Shown: positions 51,829 to 61,142, numbered from the stretch's first letter. The stretch: DNA of 61,142 nt from Pseudomonas sp. P7548 (GCF_013386585.1 NZ_JACARO010000012.1:1-61142); one strand, 5' to 3'. Numbers and translations are program-made. Notes: generated from the letters alone by a model not told the origin.

Positions 51829-53454
51829 ATGTCCCTCCGTCATCTGAATATCGCCCCTCGCGCGTTCCTCGGTTTTGCGTTCATTGCGTTGCTAGTGATT
51901 TTACTGGGGGTGTTTGCGGTCAACCGCATGACGCAGATCCGCCAGTCGTCGGTGGATATGAGCGCCACCCAACTGCCCAGCGTGACCTACCTTGGCAACA
52001 TCACTGAAAACGTCTTGCGCCTGCGCATCCTGTCGTTCCGTGTGCTGGTCAACCGTGAGCCGGCCGGCCTGCAGGAAGCCGAAACCCGCATGGGCGTGTT
52101 GGCCGACAAGGTCAAAACAGCCCAGGCCGGCTATGCAGCATTGCCGGCCGGTACCGAGGAAGCGGCGCTGTACAAGACGTTCGTCACCACGCTGAACAAC
52201 TACTTCACCGCCCAGGCCGAGATGCTGGCCTTGTCCAAGCAGGGCAAAGTCGACGAGATGCGCACGCTGATCAACACGCGTATCAAGGACGGCACCGACC
52301 TGATGGGCGAGCAGTTGAACAAGTTGATCGCCATCAACGCGGCCGATGCCAAGGAGGCCGACGCTGAAGCGGGGCAAAGCTACGAGGGTGCCATCGCCGG
52401 GGTGATTGCCGTGTCGGTGGCTGCTGCGCTGCTGACGGTGTTGCTGGCCTGGTTGCTGACCCGCAGCATCGTCACGCCGCTGCGCAAAGCAGTGGAAGTG
52501 GCCGAGACGATTGCCGGTGGCAACCTGAGCAAGGCCATTGAAGACGACGGCAAAGACGAACCGGCCCGTCTGCTCAGCGCCCTGGCGTCGATGCAAGCCA
52601 ACCTGCGCCAGACCATCCAGCACATCGCCGGCTCCGCCACCCAGCTGGCCTCGGCAGCGGAAGAGTTGAGCGCCGTCACTGAAGAAGCCTCCAAAGGCCT
52701 GCAGCAACAGAACAATGAAATTGACCAGGCGGCGACGGCGGTCAACGAGATGACCGCCGCGGTGGAAGAGGTGGCGCGCAATGCCGTGTCCACCTCCGAA
52801 GCCTCCGGCCAGTCCAACCTCGCAGCGCGTGAAGGCCGTGACCGCGTGGTGGAAACCGTCGGCGCGATCCAGACCATGACCCAGGACGTGCAGAACACCG
52901 CCGTGCTGATCGAAGGCCTGGCCTCCCAAGGCCGTGACATTGGCAAGGTGCTGGACGTGATCCGCGCAATTGCCGAGCAGACCAACCTGCTGGCGCTCAA
53001 CGCCGCCATCGAAGCGGCCCGTGCCGGTGAAGCGGGGCGTGGTTTTGCGGTGGTCGCCGATGAAGTGCGCGCCCTGGCCCATCGTACGGCGCAGTCGACC
53101 CAAGAGATCGAGAAGATGGTCGCCGGCATCCAGAACGGCACCGGTGAAGCCGTGCAATCGATGCAGCAGAGCAACCAGCGCACCCAGAACACCTTGGAAA
53201 TGGCCCGCGCTGCCGGTGTGGCCCTGGAGCAGATCACCCAGTCCATCAGCCTGATCAACGAACGCAACCTGGTGATCGCCAGCGCCTCGGAAGAGCAGGC
53301 CCAGGTGTCGCGCGAAGTGGACCGCAACCTGGTCAACATCCGCGACCTGGCCACCCAGTCGGCAGCGGGCGCCAACCAGACCAGCGCGGCCAGCCACGAG
53401 CTGTCACGCCTGGCGGTGGACCTGAACGCGATGGTGGCACGCTTCGTGATCTAA
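51829..53454 (+). CDS. methyl-accepting chemotaxis protein
   Basis: This 541-residue chemoreceptor has TM1 at ~11-31, a ~155-residue periplasmic four-helix-bundle sensor, TM2 at ~187-212, a HAMP domain (~212-265) and a cytoplasmic signalling domain. The hairpin tip has [20 protein letters not shown] and the [15 protein letters not shown] segment. The ligand is not predictable. The sensor of the 4HB type is usual in Pseudomonas receptors for amino acids or organic acids. Confidence 0.95.
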   Translation: MSLRHLNIAPRAFLGFAFIALLVILLGVFAVNRMTQIRQSSVDMSATQLPSVTYLGNITENVLRLRILSFRVLVNREPAGLQEAETRMGVLADKVKTAQAGYAALPAGTEEAALYKTFVTTLNNYFTAQAEMLALSKQGKVDEMRTLINTRIKDGTDLMGEQLNKLIAINAADAKEADAEAGQSYEGAIAGVIAVSVAAALLTVLLAWLLTRSIVTPLRKAVEVAETIAGGNLSKAIEDDGKDEPARLLSALASMQANLRQTIQHIAGSATQLASAAEELSAVTEEASKGLQQQNNEIDQAATAVNEMTAAVEEVARNAVSTSEASGQSNLAAREGRDRVVETVGAIQTMTQDVQNTAVLIEGLASQGRDIGKVLDVIRAIAEQTNLLALNAAIEAARAGEAGRGFAVVADEVRALAHRTAQSTQEIEKMVAGIQNGTGEAVQSMQQSNQRTQNTLEMARAAGVALEQITQSISLINERNLVIASASEEQAQVSREVDRNLVNIRDLATQSAAGANQTSAASHELSRLAVDLNAMVARFVI

Positions 53455-53484
53455 CATGACCTGATTTGAAATGGGATCAAAAAA

Positions 53485-53574
53485 TGTGGGAGCGGGCTTG
53501 CTCGCGAAAGCGGTGTATCAGTCAAGGATGTATTGCCTGACACGCCGTATTCGCGAGCAAGCCCGCTCCCACAT
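53485..53574. repeat. REP doublet (REPIN)
   Basis: GTGGGAGCGGGCTTGCTCGC and its inverted partner GCGAGCAAGCCCGCTCCCAC bound ~50 bases. It lies between the convergent chemoreceptor and kguD genes. It is a sequence variant of the CTGGCTTG type found elsewhere in the window. Confidence 0.88.
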
Positions 53575-53578
53575 GGGT

Positions 53579-54556
53579 TCACTGTTTCCAGGCGGCTGCA
53601 TTGACCAGGTCCTTTGGACGCTGACCGGCCAGCGCCTGCAACAGATTATCCACCGCACACTTGGCCATCGCCTCCCGTGTCTCATGCGTGGCCGAGCCGA
53701 TGTGCGGCGTGGCCACCACGTTGTTCAAGCGCAACAACGGCGAGTCGTGACTCAACGGCTCACGCTCGAACACATCCAAGCCCGCCGCCCGAATCGTACG
53801 CTGTTGCAAGGCCTCCACCAGCGCCGCTTCATCCACCACCTTGCCCCGCGAGATGTTGATGAAGACCGTCTCCGGGCCCATCAGCGCAAACTCTTCGGCG
53901 CCGATCAGCTTCTCTGTTTCGGCGGTCAACGGCAGCGTCAGGCAGACAAAGTCGGCCTGTTGCAGCAACTCATTCAAGCTGCGGTACTGCGCGCCAAAAC
54001 GCGCCTCCACTGCGGGCTTGGGCGAATGACTGTGGTAGATCACCGGCATGCCAAAGCCAAAATGCCCGCGTTGAGCCAGGGCTTCGCCGATACGGCCCAT
54101 GCCGATGATGCCAAGGGTCTTGCCGTGTACATCGGTGCCGAAATGCGCCGGGCCGATGTTCTTGTTCCATTGGCCGGCGCGCACCATGTCGGCCAGCTCC
54201 ACCACGCGGCGGGCGGTGGCCAGGATCAGTGCGAAGCCGGTGTCGGCAGTGGTTTCGGTGAGCACGTCCGGGGTATTGCTGAGCAGAATGCCGCGCGCGG
54301 TCAGGTAGTCGATGTCGTAGTTGTCGACGCCCACCGAGACGCTCGCCACGGCTTCCAGCTGCGGCGCCAGGTCCAGCAAGTTCGCATCCAGGCGCAGGCT
54401 GGCGCCGAGCAGGCCATGGGCGCCGGGCAGGGCGTCGCGCAGCTTGGCCAGGCCGGTGTCGTCGAGGGCTTCGATCAGGGTGACATCGGCCTGTTCATGC
54501 AGGCGGGCCATCAGCGGTGCGGAGAGTTTCTTGTACAACACGACGGACTTTTTCAT
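53579..54556 (-). CDS. kguD: 2-ketogluconate-6-phosphate reductase KguD
   Basis: KguD reduces 2-keto-6-phosphogluconate to 6-phosphogluconate with NAD(P)H, linking ketogluconate use to the Entner-Doudoroff route. The 325-residue D-2-hydroxyacid dehydrogenase has the NAD(P) motif GIIGMGRIGEALAQRG, the arginine in INISRGKVVDEAALVEAL, the Glu in DVFEREPL and the catalytic His in TPHIGSATHETR. It is the last gene of kguEKTD and its start overlaps the kguT stop (ATGA). Confidence 0.92.
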   Translation of the reverse strand: MKKSVVLYKKLSAPLMARLHEQADVTLIEALDDTGLAKLRDALPGAHGLLGASLRLDANLLDLAPQLEAVASVSVGVDNYDIDYLTARGILLSNTPDVLTETTADTGFALILATARRVVELADMVRAGQWNKNIGPAHFGTDVHGKTLGIIGMGRIGEALAQRGHFGFGMPVIYHSHSPKPAVEARFGAQYRSLNELLQQADFVCLTLPLTAETEKLIGAEEFALMGPETVFINISRGKVVDEAALVEALQQRTIRAAGLDVFEREPLSHDSPLLRLNNVVATPHIGSATHETREAMAKCAVDNLLQALAGQRPKDLVNAAAWKQ

Positions 54557-55845
54557 GCGGTCTTTACCTTCAATTTCAGGTGGGGCGCCGGCGTGCGGTC
54601 ACTGGCGCCGGGCTTGAGAAAAATCGTCAGTACCACCGACAGCAGCAACGCGCCGCTCATCAGTAGGTACGAGGCACCGGGCGAGCCGGTGCTGCTATTG
54701 AGGTAGCCCACCAGGTAGGAGCCGCCAAAGGAGCCCAGGGCGCCCATGCTGTTGATCAGCGCCATGGCGCCGCCGGCCACGTTGGCTGGCAGGATCTCCG
54801 GGACGATTGCGAAAAACGGCCCGTAGGGCGCATACATGCAGGCCCCGGCGATCACCAGCAGGGTGTAGGACCACCAGAAATGCTCGGCCCCCAGCACGTA
54901 GGAGGCGTAGAACGCGACCGAGGCGATCAGCAACGGCGGCCACACGAAGCGTTTGCGCTTTTGCAGTTTGTCCGAGCCCCACGACACCGCGAGCATGCCC
55001 ATCACGGCCGCCAGGTAAGGCAACGCCGAGAGCCAGCCGGCCTCGACCATATCCATCTGCAAGCCGGCCTTGAGGATCGACGGCAGCCACAGCACAAAGC
55101 CGTACACGCCGATGCTCCAGCAAAAGAACTGCAACGCCAGGATGATCACCTTGGGCGAGCGGAACGCTTCGGCGTAATTCTTCACGGCCTTGATGCCGAC
55201 CTGCTCGGCGGCCAGGGCACTGTCCAGGTCGCGCTTTTCAGTGTCGCTGAGCCACTTGGCATCCTTGGGACGCTCGTCGGCCAGCTTCCACCAGATGAAC
55301 GCCCAGATCACCGCCGGCAGGCCTTCGATGATGAACATCCAGCGCCAGCTGAAATGCTGCACCAGATAGCCCGACACCACCGACATCCACAGCATGGTCA
55401 CCGGGTTGCCGAGGATCAGGAAGGTGTTGGCCCGCGAGCGTTCGGCCCGCGTAAACCAATGGCACAGGTACACCAGCATGGCCGGCATCACCGCGGCTTC
55501 GACCACGCCGAGCATGAAGCGGATGGCGATCAGCATGTAGGCGTTGGACACCACGCCGGTCAGCGTGGCCAGGCCGCCCCAGAGGATCAGGCTGACGAAG
55601 ATGAGTTTCTTCACGCTGCGCTTTTGCGCGTAGATCGCCCCCGGTACCTGGAAGAAAAAGTAGCCAAGGAAGAACAGCGCCCCCAGCAACGACGACATGC
55701 CGGGGGTGATCATCAGGTCTTCGGCCATCCCGGAGGCGGCGGCGAAGCCATAGTTGGCGCGGTCCAGGTAGGCCAGGCTGTAGGTGATAAAAACGATGGG
55801 CATGATGTACCACCAGCGGCGGGTGGCGAGTTTCAGCGTATCCAT
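54553..55845 (-). CDS. kguT: 2-ketogluconate transporter KguT (MFS)
   Basis: This 430-residue MFS permease of the anion:cation symporter (ACS) type has 12 predicted membrane segments, with the opening YSLAYLDRANYGFAAASGM typical of ACS sugar-acid carriers. It should bring 2-ketogluconate into the cytosol with protons. AGGAG lies before the ATG at 55845. It sits between kguK and kguD. Confidence 0.93.
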   Translation of the reverse strand: MDTLKLATRRWWYIMPIVFITYSLAYLDRANYGFAAASGMAEDLMITPGMSSLLGALFFLGYFFFQVPGAIYAQKRSVKKLIFVSLILWGGLATLTGVVSNAYMLIAIRFMLGVVEAAVMPAMLVYLCHWFTRAERSRANTFLILGNPVTMLWMSVVSGYLVQHFSWRWMFIIEGLPAVIWAFIWWKLADERPKDAKWLSDTEKRDLDSALAAEQVGIKAVKNYAEAFRSPKVIILALQFFCWSIGVYGFVLWLPSILKAGLQMDMVEAGWLSALPYLAAVMGMLAVSWGSDKLQKRKRFVWPPLLIASVAFYASYVLGAEHFWWSYTLLVIAGACMYAPYGPFFAIVPEILPANVAGGAMALINSMGALGSFGGSYLVGYLNSSTGSPGASYLLMSGALLLSVVLTIFLKPGASDRTPAPHLKLKVKTA

Positions 55846-55890
55846 GGTGTGGCTCCTGAGCTTGTTGTAGTTGTGGCAACAGGGAGTGGT

Positions 55891-56832
55891 TTATGCAACG
55901 GATCGAACGGGCAGCTCTGAACGGGTGGGCAAGCCTTCCATGTCGCCACGGCTCTGCACGGCACGGCTGCCGATCCAGTTGCCGCGTTGGATGGCCTCGG
56001 GGAAGCTGAGGTTTTCCAGGAGTGCGCTGATCATGCCGACGGCAAAACCATCGCCCGCACCCACCGTGTCCACGACTTTTTCCACCGGCACGGCGGCGAC
56101 AAAACCCTGGTCCATCTGCGTGCGGTAGTAGGCGCCATCCGGCCCCAGCTTGATGGCCACGGCCTCGGCGCCCTGGTCGAGGTAGAAGGCGGCGATGTCG
56201 GCCGGGTCGTCGAAGCCGGTGAGCAAACGGCCTTCACCCAGGCCCGGCAGTACCCAGTCGGCCAGGGCGGCGAGGGCGTTGATCTCGCGGATCATCATCT
56301 GCGGGTTGGCCCACAGCGACGGCCGCAGGTTCGGGTCGAACGACACGCTGCGGCCGGCCTTGCGCATCTGCGTCATCAGCTCGCGGGACAGTTCACGGGT
56401 CACCTCGGACAAGGCGGGCGGGATGCCGGTGGCGTGCAGGTGCCGAGCTTGCAGCAGCGCCGGGCTGATGTCGGCGACGGACAAGTGGCTGGCTGCCGAA
56501 CCTTTGCGAAAGTACTCCACCTGCGGATCGGCCCCGGCGTCTTCGCGGGACTTGAGCTGAAAACCGGTGGGGTGTTGCGGGTCCACCGCGACGTGCTGGC
56601 AATCCAGGCCTTCCCTGCGCAGCGTGTCGACCACGAAGCGACCCAGGGAATCGTCGCCCACCCGGCTCAGCCAGGCGACATTGAAACCCAGGCGCGACAG
56701 GCCGATGGCAACGTTGCTGTCGGCCCCGGCAATGCGCTTGTGAAACTGCGCCACCTGGGAGAGCTCCCCAGTCTGCTCGGCGACAAACATCGCCATGGTT
56801 TCACCAAACGACAGGATATCGATCTCAGACAT
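55891..56832 (-). CDS. kguK: 2-ketogluconate kinase KguK (PfkB family)
   Basis: KguK phosphorylates 2-ketogluconate at C-6. The 313-residue ribokinase/PfkB-type product has LSFGETMAMF, GGxG-equivalent AGADSNVAIGLSRLG near 38 and the anion-hole/catalytic motif DTVGAGDGFAVGMISAL near the C-terminus. The ATG at 56832 with GGAG 7 bases before it overlaps the end of kguE by 8 bases. Confidence 0.93.
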   Translation of the reverse strand: MSEIDILSFGETMAMFVAEQTGELSQVAQFHKRIAGADSNVAIGLSRLGFNVAWLSRVGDDSLGRFVVDTLRREGLDCQHVAVDPQHPTGFQLKSREDAGADPQVEYFRKGSAASHLSVADISPALLQARHLHATGIPPALSEVTRELSRELMTQMRKAGRSVSFDPNLRPSLWANPQMMIREINALAALADWVLPGLGEGRLLTGFDDPADIAAFYLDQGAEAVAIKLGPDGAYYRTQMDQGFVAAVPVEKVVDTVGAGDGFAVGMISALLENLSFPEAIQRGNWIGSRAVQSRGDMEGLPTRSELPVRSVA

Positions 56833-57607
56833 GGGCGTTCTCCGCACGGGGTTGGCCTAGCAGGGTGAGGGCGGCGACCTGTTGCGCGGTGACAGTGATC
56901 AAATCATCGCCTTGCAACGGGAATTCCACCGCCCGGGTAATACCTTGAGTCATGTGCTTGAGCAGTTGTTCCCACAGATGCAGATCGGTGGCGCCAGGCG
57001 GCAGGGCCACCAGCTTGCCGTCCGGGCGACGGGCCACGGCCTTGCAATGCAGGTAATCCACATGCCGGCCCAGCAGGCGAGCGGCGGTGAGGGCCGATTG
57101 GTCCTGCCACTGCCAGTTGCCGATGTCGAAGGTCATCTTCACCGGCAGGCCCAGGCGTTCGACGTCGCTGAAAAAACGTTGTAAAGGTTCGATGCGCCCG
57201 CCGTGCAGGGTCTGGTCGTTTTCCACCAGCAGCTTGACCGGGTGACGGTCGAGCAGGGCATGCAGGCTTTCGAGGTCGTTGGTGTCGGTGAAGTAGCCCA
57301 GGGACACCTTGAGCCAGCGCGAGCCGAAAGCGTGGGCGCGATCCAGGGTGGCGTCCAATTCCGCGTTCGGCCGGGCGCGGCCGGCGACCCAGAGTTCCAG
57401 CGGTGACGAAAAGACGGATTCCAAATGATGTTGCGCCGCTGCCTGGGCCAATTCGGCGGGCTGCTCATGGGTCAATAATTCTTCACGCCACTCGATGCGC
57501 CGGGCGCCTGCGGCCGCGAGCAACTCGACAAAACTCAATTGGCCCTGCTGGCGCACGAGGTCGGCGCCGTAGCTGGAGAGGCTGATGGAAACGGGGTATT
57601 TATGCAT
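56825..57607 (-). CDS. kguE: KguE, TIM-barrel epimerase-like protein
   Basis: KguE is the first gene of the ketogluconate operon. The 260-residue xylose-isomerase-like TIM barrel (AP endonuclease family 2 fold) has the metal-ligand Glu/Asp/His pattern in LLVENDQTL, MTFDIGNWQWQD and VDYLHCKAV. Its reaction is not well defined; it is taken to be an epimerase or isomerase. GAGG lies 9 bases before the ATG at 57607, immediately downstream of a PtxS operator. Confidence 0.9.
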   Translation of the reverse strand: MHKYPVSISLSSYGADLVRQQGQLSFVELLAAAGARRIEWREELLTHEQPAELAQAAAQHHLESVFSSPLELWVAGRARPNAELDATLDRAHAFGSRWLKVSLGYFTDTNDLESLHALLDRHPVKLLVENDQTLHGGRIEPLQRFFSDVERLGLPVKMTFDIGNWQWQDQSALTAARLLGRHVDYLHCKAVARRPDGKLVALPPGATDLHLWEQLLKHMTQGITRAVEFPLQGDDLITVTAQQVAALTLLGQPRAENAHV

Positions 57608-57620
57608 TGTTGTTGACCTC

Positions 57621-57634
57621 TGAAACCGGTTTCA
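57621..57634. promoter_or_regulatory. PtxS operator upstream of kguE
   Basis: TGAAACCGGTTTCA is the perfect palindrome known to bind PtxS in P. aeruginosa and P. putida. It ends 14 bases before the kguE ATG, so bound PtxS would block kguEKTD. 2-ketogluconate releases PtxS. Confidence 0.93.
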
Positions 57635-57657
57635 TTTTTTCACACAATTCAAACCGC

Positions 57658-57738
57658 GTAGGAGCCAGCTTGCCGGCGATGGCGTCCTTGCTTTCACCGC
57701 AAGGCTCACGGCCCAATCGCCGGCAAGCCGGCTCCTAC
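57658..57738. repeat. REP doublet (REPIN) overlapping the ptxS stop
   Basis: GTAGGAGCCAGCTTGCCGGC and GCCGGCAAGCCGGCTCCTAC bound ~40 bases. It is a different class from the GTGGGAG doublets. Its right end provides the ptxS stop codon (57735-57737). Confidence 0.85.
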
Positions 57739-58754
57739 AAGGGTGTGGTGGAGCCTCGGACGATGAGTTCAGGCAGGAAATCCAAGGTGCGCGTCGGCTC
57801 GGTGTCGCCGCGCAAGCGCTTGAGCAGGCAGTCGAACGCCGTGGCGCCAATGGCCTGGGTCGGTTGGGCGAGGGCGGTGATGCCGCTGCCGACCAGCGGG
57901 TACCAGTCCAGGTCATCCAGGGCGATCAGGCCGACCTCGTTGAACAGGTCGCACTCGAGGTTTTTCAAGGCGCGGGTGCAGGCCAGCGCAGCAACGCCGT
58001 TGCCACAGAACAGCGCCTTGGCGCCGGGTTTGGCGAGAAAGGTGTGCAGGTGGTTTTCCAGCGTCTCATCGAGTTCCAATACGGCGCCGGTCAGGCCTGG
58101 ACGCTTGGCAATTTCGGCCTTGAAGCTGGCCTGGCGCTCGAGCCGTGAGCTGGTGCCATCGGTGGTTTCGCTGACCATCAACACGTCGCGATAACCTTGT
58201 TGCTGCAGGTGCTCGACGGCCATGCGCACGGCGGCCGGGTTGTCCAGCCCCACCAGGTCGCTGCGCAGGGGGTCGACCTTGCGGTCCACCAGCACCAGGG
58301 GCATTTCCCGCTGCAGTTCGAGCAATTGGTCGAGGTGATGACCGAGGGTGTTCACGATCAAGCCTTCGATGTTGTACGAACGCAGTGCTGCCAGGTGCTG
58401 GCGTTCCTGCTCGTCATCGCGGTCGGTGTTGCACACCACCAGGCTGTAGCCGTGTTGGCGACAGGCGGTTTCGACGCCGTGCATCACGGCAATGGAATAG
58501 GGGTTGCGGATATCGGCCACCAGCATGCCGATCAGGCGCGTACGCCCGCGTTTGAGGCCACGGGCCATCTGGTTGGGGCGGTAGCCGAGTTGTTCGATGG
58601 CTTGTTCGATGCGCAGGGCAATGGCATCGGAGAGCAGGGCGCGGTCGTCACCGATGAAGCGCGACACGCTGGCCTTGGACACACCGGCGCGTTCGGCAAC
58701 ATCGAGCATGGTCACGCGGCTGCGCTGGGCGGCAGAAAAAGTGTTCACGGCCAT
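57735..58754 (-). CDS. ptxS: LacI-type repressor PtxS
   Basis: PtxS is the 2-ketogluconate-responsive repressor of the kgu and related glucose genes. The 339-residue product has the LacI HTH (VTMLDVAERAGVSKASVSRF) at 14-33, the hinge NQMARGLKRGRT, and the periplasmic-binding-like effector domain. It is upstream of, and in the same direction as, kguEKTD. One PtxS operator lies 26 bases before its start, another before kguE. The stop codon lies inside a REP copy. Confidence 0.94.
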   Translation of the reverse strand: MAVNTFSAAQRSRVTMLDVAERAGVSKASVSRFIGDDRALLSDAIALRIEQAIEQLGYRPNQMARGLKRGRTRLIGMLVADIRNPYSIAVMHGVETACRQHGYSLVVCNTDRDDEQERQHLAALRSYNIEGLIVNTLGHHLDQLLELQREMPLVLVDRKVDPLRSDLVGLDNPAAVRMAVEHLQQQGYRDVLMVSETTDGTSSRLERQASFKAEIAKRPGLTGAVLELDETLENHLHTFLAKPGAKALFCGNGVAALACTRALKNLECDLFNEVGLIALDDLDWYPLVGSGITALAQPTQAIGATAFDCLLKRLRGDTEPTRTLDFLPELIVRGSTTPL

Positions 58755-58780
58755 CGACCTTCTGTTTTTATTGGAATGAC

Positions 58781-58794
58781 TGAAACCGGTTTCA
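58781..58794. promoter_or_regulatory. PtxS operator upstream of ptxS
   Basis: A second perfect TGAAACCGGTTTCA, 26 bases before the ptxS start. It indicates autorepression. Confidence 0.93.
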
Positions 58795-58856
58795 GGAAAC
58801 CATCAAATGAGGAAAGTCGTCAAGTTGTTGTAGGACAAAGCCTGACAGCCGGTGCT

Positions 58857-59456
58857 TCACACCACCACGCTCAGCCACGTGGCCACCAGCAATAAAACCG
58901 CCATGCCTCGGTTGAAGCGCTGCATCGCCCGGGCCGACCGAAACACCCGCGCAGAACCCACGCCCAGCAGCGCCCACGTGCCCAGGCACGGCATGGAAAC
59001 GAGGAAAAACACCAGGGACAGCAGCACCACCTGGCCTTGGCGCTCAGCCCCGTGGCCAGCAAACACGCTGACCACTGCAACGGCCATCATCCAGGTTTTC
59101 GGGTTGATCACCTGCAGGCCGGCGGCGCCGATCAGGCCAAGGGGCTTTTCAGTGGCAGCCACTTCGACGGCTTGGGGCGGCGCACGGTAGATCTGCCAGG
59201 CGAGGTAACTCAGCCACGCCACGCCGAACCCTTGCAGCGCAGTCTGCACCCGGGGCAGTTGCACCAAGGACTGGCCGACCCCGGTTCCTACCAGCAAGAC
59301 CAGACCTGCCGCGCCCGCGCAGGCGCCGAAGATGATCGGTACTGCGGCCTTCAAGCCATACCGCGCGCTGTTGCTCAGCACCAGGATGTTGGTGGGGCCG
59401 GGGGTGATCGAGGCGACAAAGGCAAACAGCATGAAAGGCAACAACGTGGACAGCAT
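58857..59456 (-). CDS. LysE/RhtB family amino-acid exporter
   Basis: This 199-residue inner-membrane protein has six hydrophobic segments and the LysE-type start FVASITPGPTNILVLSNSARYG. The family exports amino acids such as lysine, threonine or homoserine; the substrate here is unknown. GGAG lies 7 bases before the ATG at 59456. It is co-directional with the AraC-type gene just upstream, 54 bases away. Confidence 0.92.
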   Translation of the reverse strand: MLSTLLPFMLFAFVASITPGPTNILVLSNSARYGLKAAVPIIFGACAGAAGLVLLVGTGVGQSLVQLPRVQTALQGFGVAWLSYLAWQIYRAPPQAVEVAATEKPLGLIGAAGLQVINPKTWMMAVAVVSVFAGHGAERQGQVVLLSLVFFLVSMPCLGTWALLGVGSARVFRSARAMQRFNRGMAVLLLVATWLSVVV

Positions 59457-59510
59457 GGCAGGTGACTCCGGTAAACCCATCGATGGAGTCGATCTTCACA
59501 AGCCCGCGCC

Positions 59511-60350
59511 TTACCTGTCTGGAAGATTTGAGCAACGTTTGCGGTAAGCGGCAGGCGTGAGGCCATAGGCGCGCACGAACCAGCGGCCCAGGTGGCTCTG
59601 GTCGGCAAACCCCAGGGCAATCGCCACGTCGGCGGGCGGCTCACCCTTGGCCAGCCAATGCCGGGCGCGGGCCAGGCGCAATTGCACCAGATAAGCATGG
59701 GGCGGCAGGCCAAACGCGCTCTTGAACGCACGGGTCAGGCGGAAACGGTCGACGCCACAGGCCAGCGCCAACTCATCCATGCCCACGTCCTGGTGCAGGT
59801 GTGCATGCAAATATTCCCGGGCCTTGTGCGCCACCAACGGCAGGCGTGGGTCGTCGCGGTAGCGGGTGCGCCAATGGAGTTGCCCGGTGAGCTGTTCCAG
59901 CAATTGGTCGGTGGCGCGCTGGCGCACGATGCGCAGTTCACTGCTGTGCAGAGTCTGGAAGGCGTGGCTGGTGGCGTGTGCCAGGCGGGTATCATTGATC
60001 AACGTGCTGACAACACTCAGTTGGCTGTTGACCGGTGCCTCTTCGAACACCGCACTCACTTCCCGCGACAACCATTGCGGGTCGAGGTAGAGCATGTGGT
60101 AGGTAAAGCCGTCTGCAGTGGGCGCGTCGCCGTCATGCAACTCGCCGGGCTCGACCAGAAACACCTGGCCCGGCGTGCTGTTGTGCCGGGTGCGGCGGCA
60201 GTTGAATTGCTGCACGCCTTGCTCGGTCACGCCAATCAGGTAGCTGTCATGCCAGTGGGGATCGTAGGCGTGGCCCTCGAAATGCGCGCGCAGGGTCTCG
60301 ATGCCGGTGTCGGCGTCCTGAGACAGGTCGATCCAATTGTGCGCGGCCAT
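59511..60350 (-). CDS. AraC family transcriptional regulator
   Basis: This 279-residue regulator has an N-terminal cupin sensor (~1-100, HWHDSYLIGVTEQGVQQFNC and the metal-like VEPGELHDG) and a C-terminal double HTH (~180-275, MDELALACGVDRFRLTRAFK, then DVAIALGFADQSHLGRWF). Such AraC/LysE pairs are common, so the exporter just downstream is the probable target. Confidence 0.92.
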   Translation of the reverse strand: MAAHNWIDLSQDADTGIETLRAHFEGHAYDPHWHDSYLIGVTEQGVQQFNCRRTRHNSTPGQVFLVEPGELHDGDAPTADGFTYHMLYLDPQWLSREVSAVFEEAPVNSQLSVVSTLINDTRLAHATSHAFQTLHSSELRIVRQRATDQLLEQLTGQLHWRTRYRDDPRLPLVAHKAREYLHAHLHQDVGMDELALACGVDRFRLTRAFKSAFGLPPHAYLVQLRLARARHWLAKGEPPADVAIALGFADQSHLGRWFVRAYGLTPAAYRKRCSNLPDR

Positions 60351-60422
60351 GACTCACCGAGACGAATAAGGTCTGCCATTAGCGCCCGGTGGTGGGCGGG
60401 CGTCTAGAAGGTTTGTGCAGCC

Positions 60423-61064
60423 TCAACCGAACAGCCCGGCTGCGATGTTGATCGAGAACCCCAGGATCGCGGTGTTGAACAGAAAGCCGATCAGCGATTG
60501 CCCCAGCACCACCTTGCGCAGGCTTCGCGTGGCGACACCCACATCCGACGTTTGCACCGCCACGCCGATGGTGAACGAGAAGTACAGGAAGTCCCAGTAA
60601 TTGGGGGTTGTCAGGCCCTCGGCAAAACGCAGCGCCGGTTCCTTGCCGTCCCAGGTGTAATAAAGCCGCGCGTAATGCACGCTGAAAATCACCCCGATCA
60701 ACAGCCATGAACCAATCACCGTCAAGCCGGTAAAGCCGTAGTGCAGCAGGCGTGCGGTCGTGGGCAGGTCTTTGCTGCCGACCAGTTCAAAGGTGATGGT
60801 TGCCAGGCTGGCAATGGCCGCGATGCACACCACGAACAGCACCAGGCCGGCGTTTTCATCTTCGATTTCGGCGATGCGCTTCACGTCCGGCGCCTTGGCG
60901 CGGATGGTCAGCCACAGCATCAGCACCAGGTAGGTCCACACGCCGGTGTTCCAGCCGATGAGGATCTTGCTGATCACCGTGTCGGCCGGTGCCAGCAGGC
61001 CTACGGCGATGCCGAGCACGGCGGCGGCGGAAAGGCGAGGGTGGGTGCGGGCGAGGAAGGGCAT
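60423..61064 (-). CDS. DUF1345 membrane protein
   Basis: This 213-residue protein has five to six hydrophobic helices and the DUF1345 hallmarks HYARLYY and [20 protein letters not shown], the latter resembling a channel pore-helix arrangement. The function is unknown. It is likely transcribed alone; a REP starts 65 bases upstream. Confidence 0.88.
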   Translation of the reverse strand: MPFLARTHPRLSAAAVLGIAVGLLAPADTVISKILIGWNTGVWTYLVLMLWLTIRAKAPDVKRIAEIEDENAGLVLFVVCIAAIASLATITFELVGSKDLPTTARLLHYGFTGLTVIGSWLLIGVIFSVHYARLYYTWDGKEPALRFAEGLTTPNYWDFLYFSFTIGVAVQTSDVGVATRSLRKVVLGQSLIGFLFNTAILGFSINIAAGLFG

Positions 61065-61128
61065 GGCGGCTCACAGCTGGCGAGGTGTGAGCAGACTGTA
61101 CCTGATCCCGAACACAACCCATAACCTC

Positions 61129-61142
61129 TGTGGGAGCTGGCT
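61129..61142. repeat. REP element cut by the window end
   Basis: TGTGGGAGCTGGCT at the right edge is the start of the same REP palindrome as at 904 and 49038. Its partner lies outside the window. Confidence 0.7.

Overview
This is chromosomal DNA from a Pseudomonas of the fluorescens group. The evidence is GC-rich coding sequence with dense, often overlapping genes, paired REP palindromes of the GTGGGAGCTGGCTTGC type, and Pseudomonas-typical loci (fap functional amyloid, kgu/ptxS 2-ketogluconate operon, cob genes with CbtAB, dpkA). No rRNA, tRNA, CRISPR array, prophage or insertion sequence was seen.

Left part (1-12 kb): nfuA, then two cobalamin gene sets that point away from each other. Each is preceded by its own B12 riboswitch: cbtB-cbtA-cobE-cobM on the minus strand and cobW-cobN-chlI/chlD on the plus strand. 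Between the riboswitches sits a low-GC gene for a small HrpK-like protein. The chlI/chlD pair carries what looks like a complete programmed -1 frameshift signal (slippery A_AAA_AAG, 5-nt spacer, 14-bp stem). One mRNA could therefore make both the small AAA+ subunit and the AAA+/VWA medium subunit of the cobaltochelatase.

Middle part (11-33 kb): housekeeping genes (DUF1853, nadK, metallophosphoesterase, rhomboid, DUF1315, DUF2797, pepN, aldo/keto reductase, a WYL regulator, zapE, a GNAT enzyme). These are followed by a Fur-box-preceded TonB receptor, a cptA-like phosphoethanolamine transferase, and a gnd-zwf-HAD operon.

Fap region (32-40 kb): a sigma-54 enhancer-binding protein faces the minus-strand fapABCDEF amyloid operon. 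A good -24/-12 promoter lies before fapA, and a Rho-independent hairpin lies between fapC and fapD. Behind the operon are an orphan fecR and a PepSY protein, then a 1711-residue dermonecrotic-toxin-like protein whose C-terminus carries an aspzincin (M35-type) zinc protease motif.

Right part (45-61 kb): dpkA, DUF883, a LysR/nitrilase divergent pair, a GNAT/LEA-2 pair, an NCS2 permease, a chemoreceptor, then kguE-kguK-kguT-kguD with ptxS and two PtxS operators. A LysE exporter, an AraC regulator and a DUF1345 membrane protein follow. The window ends inside another REP element.
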